Positions 40,310 through 46,326 of a stretch of DNA of 46,326 nucleotides are shown here, one piece after another. The notes under the pieces were generated by a model. That model was not told the origin of the DNA. It saw only the letters and a list, made by a program, of their open reading frames with translations, and made no database searches. Made by a program: the position numbers and the translations under genes. The stretch spans positions 1-46,326 of the forward strand of contig NZ_CAKTTZ010000015.1 in assembly GCF_934617235.1 (NCBI RefSeq). The letters are read 5' to 3'. Positions within the stretch are counted from its first letter, which is position 1. The number at the start of each line of letters is the position of its first letter. This DNA comes from an uncultured Ellagibacter sp. (GTDB lineage: Bacteria; Actinomycetota; Coriobacteriia; Coriobacteriales; Eggerthellaceae).

Positions 40310-41224
40310 TTACTTGTCGATTTCCTCGCGCGGATCGTGCAGGTCGTTGGGGGGGACGCGTACTTCGTCCCATCCCATTTCCTTGAGCGCCTGGGCCGTG
40401 CGCCACGGCGGCGTGACGTCGTCGTATTGCGCGCAGTAGTTGAGCGCCTCGACGAGCGTGATGTTGTGCATGAGGTCGGCCATCGTGTCCACATCGGGAA
40501 TGGGCGGCAGGTAAAGCGCGGGAAGCCCCAGCTTGCGCGCCTTGTCGATATAAGCAGGAAGCACGGTGAGGCCCTCTTGGTTGTAGAACACGCCCGAGTG
40601 GTCGAAGTCGGTCTCGCGCGTCCAGCCGATCACCGACACGCCCATCTCCTGGTCAGGAGCAAGCACGATGCCGCCGCCCGCAACCCCGTCGAGCTTGTGG
40701 AGCGCGCCAAACCCTGCGCGCACGTCGGCCTTGGTAAGCGCGGGCATGTCAGCACCCATGGAAAGGATGCAATCGGCGCCGCGTTCCCACGTTTTCTCGA
40801 ACGCCTGGTTGTAATGCTCGTCGAAGCTGGCGCCCTCATCGCAAAGAAATACCAGCTCGCGCGGCCATTCGCCCGCATCGGAGAACAGCTTGCGCATCAC
40901 CTCGACGTTCTTTTCGGGCGTCGTCGAGATGATCATCTCGTACTCGTCGCGAACCACTTCCTCGCCTGCGGCTAGGGCCGCCTGCGCCCGCTCGGCACTT
41001 TCGCGCTCCAAATCGGCCATCGCCGCGCAGCAGATTTCCACCACGTCGAACAGCATGCAGTGGTAGAGCCCCGAAGCAACTTCGGGTTGGAAGACACCGT
41101 CTTTCAGCACGGTCAGGCGGGTTTTCACCAAACCCGGAATCGGCGGCTTGCTGAACAAAAGGAGCGCGTTTTTGCGCACGCGCTCCTTTTTCATGCCGCC
41201 CTGCTCGCTTTTCGATTCGCTCAC
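40310..41224 (-). CDS. DUF2064 glycosyltransferase/nucleotidyltransferase-like protein
   Basis: 304 residues. The N-terminal motif LLFSKPPIPGLVKTRLTVL is the DUF2064 hallmark (K-P-P-x-P-G-x-V-K-T-R-L). DCILSMGADMPALTKADV is its nucleotide/metal-binding DxP region. The family has a GT-A-like fold, and some members are annotated as arsenosugar-related glycosyltransferases. The C-terminal 75 residues (YDDVTPPWRTAQALKEMGW) are an extra domain. It follows the universal stress protein on the minus strand by 26 bp, and MoeA lies beyond. The function is unknown; a sugar-nucleotide transferase is a reasonable guess. Confidence 0.85.
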   Translation of the reverse strand: MSESKSEQGGMKKERVRKNALLLFSKPPIPGLVKTRLTVLKDGVFQPEVASGLYHCMLFDVVEICCAAMADLERESAERAQAALAAGEEVVRDEYEMIISTTPEKNVEVMRKLFSDAGEWPRELVFLCDEGASFDEHYNQAFEKTWERGADCILSMGADMPALTKADVRAGFGALHKLDGVAGGGIVLAPDQEMGVSVIGWTRETDFDHSGVFYNQEGLTVLPAYIDKARKLGLPALYLPPIPDVDTMADLMHNITLVEALNYCAQYDDVTPPWRTAQALKEMGWDEVRVPPNDLHDPREEIDK

Positions 41225-41250
41225 AGAACGCTCCTTGTTTCTAATGTCGC

Positions 41251-41679
41251 TTACTTGGCGATAAGCACCGGCACCGATGAGCCGTGCAGCACCTTGTGGC
41301 TGACACTGCCCATGTATTCCTTCATGCCCGAAAGCCCGCGGTTGCCGATGACGACGAGGTCGTATTCGCCCTGGTCAATCAGCTTCACAATCTCGGTAGC
41401 GGGGTTCGTTCCCGTGATGAGCATCGGGTTCAAACGATCGGCTGCATCCTCATGCTCGCCAACCAGCCTCTCGAGCAGCGCCTTCCCGTCGTTCATCATC
41501 ATTTCCAGGATGGAACGGAAACTCGACATCTGCGAATCATCGAGCAAGGGGATGGGCACCACGTACACCAAGTCGATGACAGCATCGGGGTTGTTCTCGG
41601 TTACGCTGATTGCAAGCTCCAACGCCTTGCGACCACCGTCAGTTGCATCCACCGCAGCGAGCACTTTGTTCATAGACAT
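41251..41679 (-). CDS. Universal stress protein (UspA family)
   Basis: 142 residues. VLAAVDATDGGRKALELA at the N-terminus and the nucleotide-binding GNRGLSGMKEYMGSVSHKVL (G-x2-G-x9-G-S/T pattern) at the C-terminus define an ATP-binding Usp domain. ATG 41679 has AGGAG seven bases upstream; the ATG six bases later is an alternative. It stands first in a pair with the DUF2064 gene. Similar in class to the protein at 8287-8733 but diverged in sequence. Confidence 0.92.
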   Translation of the reverse strand: MSMNKVLAAVDATDGGRKALELAISVTENNPDAVIDLVYVVPIPLLDDSQMSSFRSILEMMMNDGKALLERLVGEHEDAADRLNPMLITGTNPATEIVKLIDQGEYDLVVIGNRGLSGMKEYMGSVSHKVLHGSSVPVLIAK

Positions 41680-41788
41680 AACGCGCTCCTTTCTCCCCGC
41701 ACCTTCGGGCACCGGGTTGCCGTTGCAAACTGTAGATCACTGGAAAAGAGTATAACACCACGCGGAGAACCACTGTCGAAGAGCTTCG

Positions 41789-43165
41789 CTAGAGAAACTC
41801 GACCTCGATGATGTCGCCTGCCGCAGGGGGCTTAATGCCGGGGCCCATGCCCATCATGGTGAAGGCGTTCGCTCCCCATGCCGTCTTCGACCCAGGGCGA
41901 CCGTCGATCGGCGTCGCCTCGAGCACGCCGTCGGCGCTCGGCGCCACGCGGAGGGGGCGGATGCCGAAGAATTCAGGCTCTCCCGGCGCATGGTCGGGAT
42001 GTTCGCGCGGACGAACTTCACCAGCAGGCTTGCCGTTCTTCGCACCCGAACCGTGCTTCGACGCGGGGAAGGCTTCCGTCAAGCGCGCCGCCGTCTTCGG
42101 CACGATGGGATCAAGCCCCAGGAACTTGCGCATGAGCGGGCGCAGGTAGAAGTCGAGGGTGAACGACGCGCCGCCCGAAGGACCGGAGATGCCCACGATG
42201 GGCACCCCATCGACGACGGCATAGGAGCTGTGGTGCCCGGGGCCGTGGTTCGTCTGGTGGCAGATCATTCGTCCCATCTCTTCCATGACCTCGCACGACC
42301 AGTCATCCGAGCCCTTCGAGGAGCCCGCGTTCAGAACGACGATGTCGGCAACTTCGCATGCGCGCTTGATGGCTGCCTCGATTTCGGGGCGCTCGTCGCA
42401 CACGATGTCGAAGGGAACGAACTGTCCGCCCCATGCTTCCACCTTCGCGTGCACGAGGATGCTGTTCGTCTCGAAGTTGCGCCCGCGCGCCGCGAACTGG
42501 TCCACGCGCGTCGGATCGAGCGGAATACCTGCGGGAACGAGCTCGTTGCCCGTAGGAATGAAGGCCACGCGGGGCTTGCGGACCACAGGAACCACGGCAT
42601 TGTCGCCCGTGCCCATACGCGCCGCGACATCGGGGGTGACGACCGTGCCGGCAGTCGCGAGGACATCGCCGCGCTTCATGGTCGAGCCCGCAGGACGCGT
42701 GCCCGCGCCCTCCTTCGATGGCGCAGCGTCGATGGTCACATGCTGCTGGTCTTCCGACACCTGCACATGCTCGATGACGATGGCGGTGTCGAACCCTTCG
42801 GGCATCGCGACGCCCGTGTTCGCGAACTGCCAATCCACCCCGCGGACCCATGCACTCGTGTCGGGCAACTCGCCTTCCGCAAGGTTCTCGAAGTCGGACC
42901 AGTGCAGGGCAATCGAGTCCATCGCGCACGTGAGCGCGGAGGGCATATCGCAACGAGAGACCACGTCATAGGCGAGCACGCGCCCCACCGAGTCGGCGAG
43001 CGCCACCTGCTCGCAGCACTTGCGGGCAACCTCGCTGCTATGCAAATCCTCGCCCGCGGAAACATTCGCCCAGCCAAAACCCGTAGGCGCCGCGTCCATG
43101 GCCTCGAGCATCGACGAGACCGCCTGCTCGCGGGAAAGCTGGATATGCTGGGAATGATCTCTCAT
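41789..43165 (-). CDS. Molybdopterin molybdotransferase, MoeA family
   Basis: 458 residues. MoeA landmarks: GRVLAYDVVSRCDMPSALTC with AMDSIAL, corresponding to the NxAMDG region; RVAFIPTGNELVPAGIPLD; and the C-terminal half with VLNAGSSKGSDDW, SYAVVDGVPIVGISGPSGG and VAPSADGVLEATPIDGR. MoeA inserts molybdate into adenylylated molybdopterin, or tungstate in the case of tungsto-enzymes such as the AOR at the left edge. A loop of about 45 residues (ASKHGSGAKNGKPAGEV) before the last domain is longer than usual. ATG 43165 follows AGGAGG. It stands alone between two terminated units. Confidence 0.9.
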   Translation of the reverse strand: MRDHSQHIQLSREQAVSSMLEAMDAAPTGFGWANVSAGEDLHSSEVARKCCEQVALADSVGRVLAYDVVSRCDMPSALTCAMDSIALHWSDFENLAEGELPDTSAWVRGVDWQFANTGVAMPEGFDTAIVIEHVQVSEDQQHVTIDAAPSKEGAGTRPAGSTMKRGDVLATAGTVVTPDVAARMGTGDNAVVPVVRKPRVAFIPTGNELVPAGIPLDPTRVDQFAARGRNFETNSILVHAKVEAWGGQFVPFDIVCDERPEIEAAIKRACEVADIVVLNAGSSKGSDDWSCEVMEEMGRMICHQTNHGPGHHSSYAVVDGVPIVGISGPSGGASFTLDFYLRPLMRKFLGLDPIVPKTAARLTEAFPASKHGSGAKNGKPAGEVRPREHPDHAPGEPEFFGIRPLRVAPSADGVLEATPIDGRPGSKTAWGANAFTMMGMGPGIKPPAAGDIIEVEFL

Positions 43166-43251
43166 AGTTCCTCCTGTTCACGTGCCGCAGCACAAGCTTG
43201 CGACGTTTATCGCGTACGCTCTATTATAGTGAATGACGAATAGAATCGGGC

Positions 43252-43290
43252 AAAAAGAAAGCCCGCCGAGAAATACACTTCCCGACGGGC
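43252..43290 (-). terminator. Rho-independent terminator after the ACT-domain gene
   Basis: On the minus strand GCCCGTCGGGAA pairs with TTCTCGGCGGGC with one G-T and one mismatch, around a short loop, then TTTCTTTTT. It lies about 70 bases past the ACT stop, ahead of moeA. Confidence 0.8.
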
Positions 43291-43356
43291 CGTTTTCCCA
43301 TATAGTGGCGATTTAAGGTCAAGTCTGGACAAAAACGCCAGTTCAGAGGTCGATTT

Positions 43357-43626
43357 CTAAATCTTGTACATGTACTGGAAGACGTCCTCGCGCTGGATGA
43401 TGATCTGCACGCCGAGGTCTTCTCCTACTGCCTTGAGCTTGTCCTGCACCGTGTCGAAGTCGGCCTTTTCCGTATCGAGCGTGGTGAGCATCGTCATCGA
43501 GAAGATGTCGTTCAAGATCGTCTGGCTGATGTCGTCGATGTTCGCACCGCATTCCGCAAGCGCCACCGCCACCGCCGCGACGATGCCGCTGCGGTCCTTG
43601 CCCAGAACAGAGATAACGCACTTCAT
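43357..43626 (-). CDS. ACT-domain protein (UPF0237 type)
   Basis: 89 residues, one ACT domain: MKCVISVLGKDRSGIVAAVA opens with the family's GxDRxGIVA, followed by ANIDDISQTILNDIFSMTML. Members bind small ligands, often amino acids, and act as stand-alone regulators; this subfamily is usually next to a PFL-like (DUF711) gene, which is not present here. Instead it is 107 bp downstream of folE. ATG 43626 with AAAGGTG upstream. The ligand is unknown. Confidence 0.9.
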   Translation of the reverse strand: MKCVISVLGKDRSGIVAAVAVALAECGANIDDISQTILNDIFSMTMLTTLDTEKADFDTVQDKLKAVGEDLGVQIIIQREDVFQYMYKI

Positions 43627-43733
43627 AGTTGCACCTTTCGTCCGTTTCATGCGACACCCATACTACCTGATTCGCTTGGTGTTTGCGTTGCGCGCCACGC
43701 AACTGCGCACAAAGAGGATGTACCCGAGGAAGC

Positions 43734-44315
43734 CTAGCGAACGTCGCGCAAGATAAGCGACATGGCCTCGCTGCGGGAAGCGCGCGAAGCCGGCGTCGAG
43801 CCTGCGAACACGCCGCGCACCGCACTCGTGACCGTGCGGCTGCCCGGTTTCTTCACGCCGCGCATGCTCATGCACATGTGTTCAGCCTCGAGCACCACGA
43901 TGACGCCCTGCGGGCGAAGCTGTTCGACCAGGGTGTCGGCGATCTGCCCAGTCAGGCGTTCCTGCACCTGAGGGCGTTTCGCGAACACCTCGACGAGGCG
44001 CGCGAGCTTCGAAAGCCCGCACACGCGGCCGTCCTCGGCGGGGATATAGCCGATGTGCGCCTTGCCGAAGAAGGGCACGAGATGATGCTCGCACATGGAA
44101 TAGAAGGAGATGTCGCGCACGAGAACCATCTCGTTGCAGTGCTCGTCAAAGGTCTTCTCGAAGTGAACGGCCGGATCTTGCGCCAGGCCCGCGAACACCT
44201 CTTCGTACATACGAGCCACGCGAGCAGGGGTTTCGCGCAGCCCTTCGCGATTGGGGTCCTCGCCGACGCCTTCGAGAATGAGGCGCACGCCTTCTTCGAT
44301 TTTACGGGTATCCAT
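43734..44315 (-). CDS. folE: GTP cyclohydrolase I
   Basis: 193 residues, full length. The N-terminal part GVRLILEGVGEDPNREGLRETPARV is typical, and the zinc/catalytic motif SMCEHHLVPFFGKAHIGYIP plus the later EAEHMCMSMRGVKKPGS supply the Cys, His and second Cys ligands. It converts GTP to dihydroneopterin triphosphate, the first step to folate or, in related pathways, queuosine. It is six bases downstream of xthA and upstream of the ACT gene. The C-terminal tail SLILRDVR is short and normal. Confidence 0.95.
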   Translation of the reverse strand: MDTRKIEEGVRLILEGVGEDPNREGLRETPARVARMYEEVFAGLAQDPAVHFEKTFDEHCNEMVLVRDISFYSMCEHHLVPFFGKAHIGYIPAEDGRVCGLSKLARLVEVFAKRPQVQERLTGQIADTLVEQLRPQGVIVVLEAEHMCMSMRGVKKPGSRTVTSAVRGVFAGSTPASRASRSEAMSLILRDVR

Positions 44316-44321
44316 ATGCCG

Positions 44322-45242
44322 CTAATCCTCCAGTGCTATGTCAATGCCCACCGGGCAATGGTCGCTTCCGAATACTTCATTGTAAATGCTCGCGTCCTCC
44401 ACCTTGTCGGCGATTCCATCGCTCACCAAAAAGTAATCGATGCGCCACCCCGCGTTGTTCTTTCGCGCGTTGAAACGGTAGCTCCACCACGAGTACGCGC
44501 CCGTCGTATCGGGATGGAGCGCGCGGAAGGTGTCGGTGAAGCCCGCGGCGAGCAAAGTGGAGAATTTGCCGCGCTCCTCGTCGGAGAAGCCCGCATTACC
44601 CCTGTTCGGACCTGGGTTCTTCAAGTCGATCTCGTTGTGGGCCACGTTGAAGTCGCCGCACATGACGACAGGTTTCGGCGAGGATGTCTCCCCCGCCTCC
44701 GTGCAAGGAAGCACTTCTTTGGGCATATGTCCCGCCCCAAGCGGATGGCGCGGAGTGTCCTTCGGGGCCTCGGGCGCCAGCACGACCAGGCCGTCGGCAT
44801 CGGCGCGCTCGACGGGGACATCGCCGGGAAGCACGCCCTCCTCAAGGCCTTTGCAGAAGTCGCGGAACGCATCGTCCCATTCCATGCGATGCCCGATGCG
44901 GGCGAGCTCGTTTTGCGCGTTCGGCGTATAGACGTCGACGAACCAGAATTCCGGAAACTCAAGCGCGACGATGCGGCCCTCGGTGTCGAGGTATTCCGAG
45001 CCCAGCCCGTGGAGCACCTGCAGGGGCGCACGCTTGGTGAAGACTGCCGTCCCCGAGTAGCCCTTTCGCTCGGCGTAGCTCCAAAACTCCAGGTACTGCG
45101 GGAGATCGAGCGTCGCCTGCCCCGCCTGGAGCTTCGTTTCCTGCAAGGCGAACACGTCGGCATCGAACTCGGCGACTATGTCCTCGAAGCCTTTTTTCAT
45201 GACAGCGCGAAGGCCGTTCACATTCCACGAGATCAGTCTCAT
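44322..45242 (-). CDS. xthA: Exodeoxyribonuclease III / AP endonuclease (XthA)
   Basis: 306 residues. Exonuclease III motifs: MRLISWNVNGLRAVMKKGF at the start, LQETK with metal ligand Glu35, VYTPNAQ, VVMCGDFNVAH with the GDFN Asp and Asn, WRIDYFLVS, and GSDHCPVGI with His295. It repairs abasic sites and trims 3' ends. Compared with the usual 250-270 residues it carries an extra loop of about 55 residues (134-189) rich in Pro, Ala, Asp and Glu, ahead of the GDFN strand. ATG 45242 with AAAGGTG upstream. First clear gene of the xthA-folE-ACT unit. Confidence 0.95.
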   Translation of the reverse strand: MRLISWNVNGLRAVMKKGFEDIVAEFDADVFALQETKLQAGQATLDLPQYLEFWSYAERKGYSGTAVFTKRAPLQVLHGLGSEYLDTEGRIVALEFPEFWFVDVYTPNAQNELARIGHRMEWDDAFRDFCKGLEEGVLPGDVPVERADADGLVVLAPEAPKDTPRHPLGAGHMPKEVLPCTEAGETSSPKPVVMCGDFNVAHNEIDLKNPGPNRGNAGFSDEERGKFSTLLAAGFTDTFRALHPDTTGAYSWWSYRFNARKNNAGWRIDYFLVSDGIADKVEDASIYNEVFGSDHCPVGIDIALED

Positions 45243-45487
45243 CGATTCACCTTTCCAAGCAAAGAGCAACCCGCTGGCACGCTGGCTGCGATTGAGGTGG
45301 ATGCATCGGTCGCAGCCCGAGCGGACGCGCATTCCGCAATCGAAACTGGCACGCCTTCCGTAGTCGCAGCCGACGTGCCTTCCGCAGTCGCAGCGGGCAC
45401 ACCTTCCATAGTCGCAACAGTATAGCGCGTGCCCGCTTTCCGAGATTTCGAAAAAACGAGAGATTTGCGCTTGTCATTTATTGGCAT
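45239..45487 (-). CDS. Possible small protein with octapeptide repeats upstream of xthA
   Basis: A low-confidence frame of 82 residues: it starts MPINDKRKSLVF, runs through VATMEGVP, AATAEGTS, AATTEGVP and VSIAECAS (eight-residue units from a 24-nt repeat) and ends GCSLLGKVNR. Its stop overlaps the xthA start as ATGA, the usual form for coupled genes. Against it: no ribosome site before the ATG, and the DNA repeat keeps other frames open as well. It may be just an expanded leader. Confidence 0.25.
   Translation of the reverse strand: MPINDKRKSLVFSKSRKAGTRYTVATMEGVPAATAEGTSAATTEGVPVSIAECASARAATDASTSIAASVPAGCSLLGKVNR
45324..45419. repeat. 24-nt tandem repeat (four copies) upstream of xthA
   Basis: Exact 24-base period: copies at 45324, 45348, 45372 and 45396, each containing CTTCC-N2-AGTCGCA or a variant (ATTCCGCAATCGAA in the first). 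A weaker fifth copy may precede at 45300. The period is a multiple of three, so the repeat is read as eight-residue units in either direction. Confidence 0.85.
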
Positions 45488-45499
45488 ACGTCTTATACT
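45471..45499 (+). promoter_or_regulatory. Sigma-70-type promoter of the response regulator gene
   Basis: TTGTCA and TATACT separated by exactly 17 bases, each one mismatch from consensus. Transcription would start near 45506, giving a leader of about 114 bases before the response regulator ATG. Confidence 0.75.
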
Positions 45500-45520
45500 T
45501 GAAAAGGTCTGAAACACACT

Positions 45521-45559
45521 GAGCGAACGCCCGCTGCCTCCTTATCCGGGCGTTCGCTC
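45521..45559 (+). promoter_or_regulatory. Leader hairpin before the response regulator gene
   Basis: GAGCGAACGCCCG and CGGGCGTTCGCTC are perfect 13-bp arms around a 13-base loop, just downstream of the promoter. There is no T run, so it is not an ordinary terminator; it may stabilise the leader or bind a factor. Confidence 0.6.
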
Positions 45560-45619
45560 GCCTTCCGCTTCCCCCATTGCGCTATCATTGGCCTATCTAC
45601 TTGACTCGGAAGGGGCTCG

Positions 45620-46294
45620 ATGGCGCGTTTGCTCATTGTCGAAGACGATGTCGCTCTCAGGGAGAATCTTGTGCGCATGCTGCAGCTCAAGGGCCACGAA
45701 TGCCTTTGCTGCGAGTCGTTTGAGAACGCCGCGGGCGAAGCTTTGGCTGCCGCCCCCGACTGTATCCTGCTCGACCTTTCGCTTCCCGGCGCGTACGGGC
45801 ATGAGATTTGCCGCTCGATTCGCCAGGAAAGCAACGTCCCCATTATCGTGCTGACTTCTTCGGACAGCGAGTTCGACGAGGTCATGAGCATGAGCGTCGG
45901 GGCAGATGACTACGTGGTCAAGCCGTATCGCCCCGCTGTGCTGCTCGCACGCATCGACCGCGCCCTTGCCCGCAGCGGCTCTGCCGATTCAGCACGCAGA
46001 CAAATCGAGCGCGGCGGCGTGTCGCTCGACCTTGTGCGAGCAGAGGTCGCATATCGCGGCAAGAGCGTAGAACTGTCGCGCAACGAGCTTCTGATTCTGC
46101 GCGTCCTTATGGAAAACGCCAGCTCCATTATCTCGCGCAGTGAGTTGATGGACGAGCTGTGGCAAACCGACGCCTTCGTCGACGACAACACGCTTACGGT
46201 GAACGTGAATCGCCTGCGCCGCAGCCTGCAGTCCGCAGGTGTGCCCGACGATTTCATCACCACCCGCCGCGGCCTGGGGTATGTGATTCGATGA
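45620..46294 (+). CDS. OmpR/PhoB-family response regulator
   Basis: 224 residues. The receiver domain (1-120) has the acidic pair IVEDD, the phosphorylated Asp52 in CILLDLSLPG, Ser in LTSSDSEF and Lys in DDYVVKPYRP. The C-terminal winged helix (about 130-224) has LSRNELLILRVLMEN, LMDELWQTDAF, VNVNRLRRSL and ITTRRGLGYVIR, typical of OmpR/PhoB. It would activate or repress genes on a signal from the sensor kinase that begins at the right edge (overlap of 4 bp). ATG 45620 follows GGAAGGGG. Confidence 0.96.
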   Translation: MARLLIVEDDVALRENLVRMLQLKGHECLCCESFENAAGEALAAAPDCILLDLSLPGAYGHEICRSIRQESNVPIIVLTSSDSEFDEVMSMSVGADDYVVKPYRPAVLLARIDRALARSGSADSARRQIERGGVSLDLVRAEVAYRGKSVELSRNELLILRVLMENASSIISRSELMDELWQTDAFVDDNTLTVNVNRLRRSLQSAGVPDDFITTRRGLGYVIR

Positions 46295-46326
46295 ACGGCC
46301 CCGTTCGGGAAAAATCCGCAGAAGAG
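46291..46326 (+). CDS. Start of the next gene, probably the cognate sensor histidine kinase (cut by window)
   Basis: An ATG at 46291 overlaps the response regulator stop as ATGA and stays open to the window end (MNGPVREKSAEE). Position and overlap are those of a two-component kinase gene. No domain is visible in the 12 residues present, so the kinase identity is inferred from layout. Confidence 0.5.
   Translation, partial: MNGPVREKSAEE

Noticed and set aside
45324..45419. CRISPR-like array
   Set aside because: The units are contiguous 24-nt repeats without spacers and there are no cas genes, so this is a minisatellite.
43683..45425. A 580-codon plus-strand frame covering folE and xthA
   Set aside because: Two well-defined enzymes lie on the opposite strand. 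The frame stays open partly because of the 24-nt repeat at its end.

Overview
The window looks like chromosomal DNA of an anaerobic, high-GC actinobacterium of the class Coriobacteriia, most likely Eggerthellaceae (the Eggerthella/Slackia/Adlercreutzia group). The grounds are the GC-rich codon use, a LuxR-type regulator carrying a 12-helix membrane domain (very typical of that family), an aldehyde:ferredoxin oxidoreductase, a MoeA protein, and flavin/ferredoxin-based metabolism. This is inference from gene content; there is no rRNA to confirm it. I see no rRNA, tRNA or CRISPR array.

Layout. 1-6.5 kb: the 3' part of an aldehyde:ferredoxin oxidoreductase gene, a Nudix hydrolase, a decayed helicase gene, a coupled pair made of an atypical IscU/NifU-like scaffold and an acidic protein of unknown function, and the membrane LuxR regulator. 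7-10.9 kb: a class I aminotransferase with a universal stress protein, an AAA/DUF4143 ATPase, and a TauE/SafE permease. 11.0-20.4 kb: a large co-directional cluster for 5-oxoproline (pyroglutamate) metabolism: pxpB, pxpC, a biotin carboxyl carrier protein, a biotin carboxylase, a DUF1445 (D-glutamate cyclase-like) protein, a secreted subtilase with S-layer homology repeats, pxpA and an Nramp-like transporter. Together PxpB/PxpC plus BCCP/BC contain all the parts of a urea-carboxylase-like biotin enzyme in four separate subunits; I regard this as the most interesting system here. 20.7-24.1 kb: a RarD permease and a polar amino-acid ABC permease/ATPase pair, the permease having an unusual N-terminal extracytoplasmic domain.

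24.5-33.7 kb is an accessory island with visibly lower GC. It holds an IS5-type remnant, then a divergent TetR regulator / SDR - acyl-CoA dehydrogenase - EtfB - EtfA - FixC - FixX operon (a complete electron path from an acyl-CoA-type reaction through ETF, FixC and ferredoxin). After that comes a graveyard of DUF3800, DUF4143-ATPase and RhuM fragments, and finally a detached nuclease-toxin tip with an overlapping candidate immunity gene. A matching type of amino-acid binding lipoprotein lies just beyond the island on the same strand as the ABC permease/ATPase, so the island may have split an older transporter locus.

34-46.3 kb is housekeeping: an aldo/keto reductase with ferredoxin domain, a MazG - small (p)ppGpp synthetase pair, an isochorismatase-like hydrolase, a TrmH-type RNA methyltransferase, a DUF2064 transferase, a universal stress protein, MoeA, an ACT protein, GTP cyclohydrolase I, exonuclease III, and an OmpR-type response regulator whose sensor kinase gene begins at the right edge. 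Several intergenic inverted repeats and a 24-nt tandem repeat are recorded as features.
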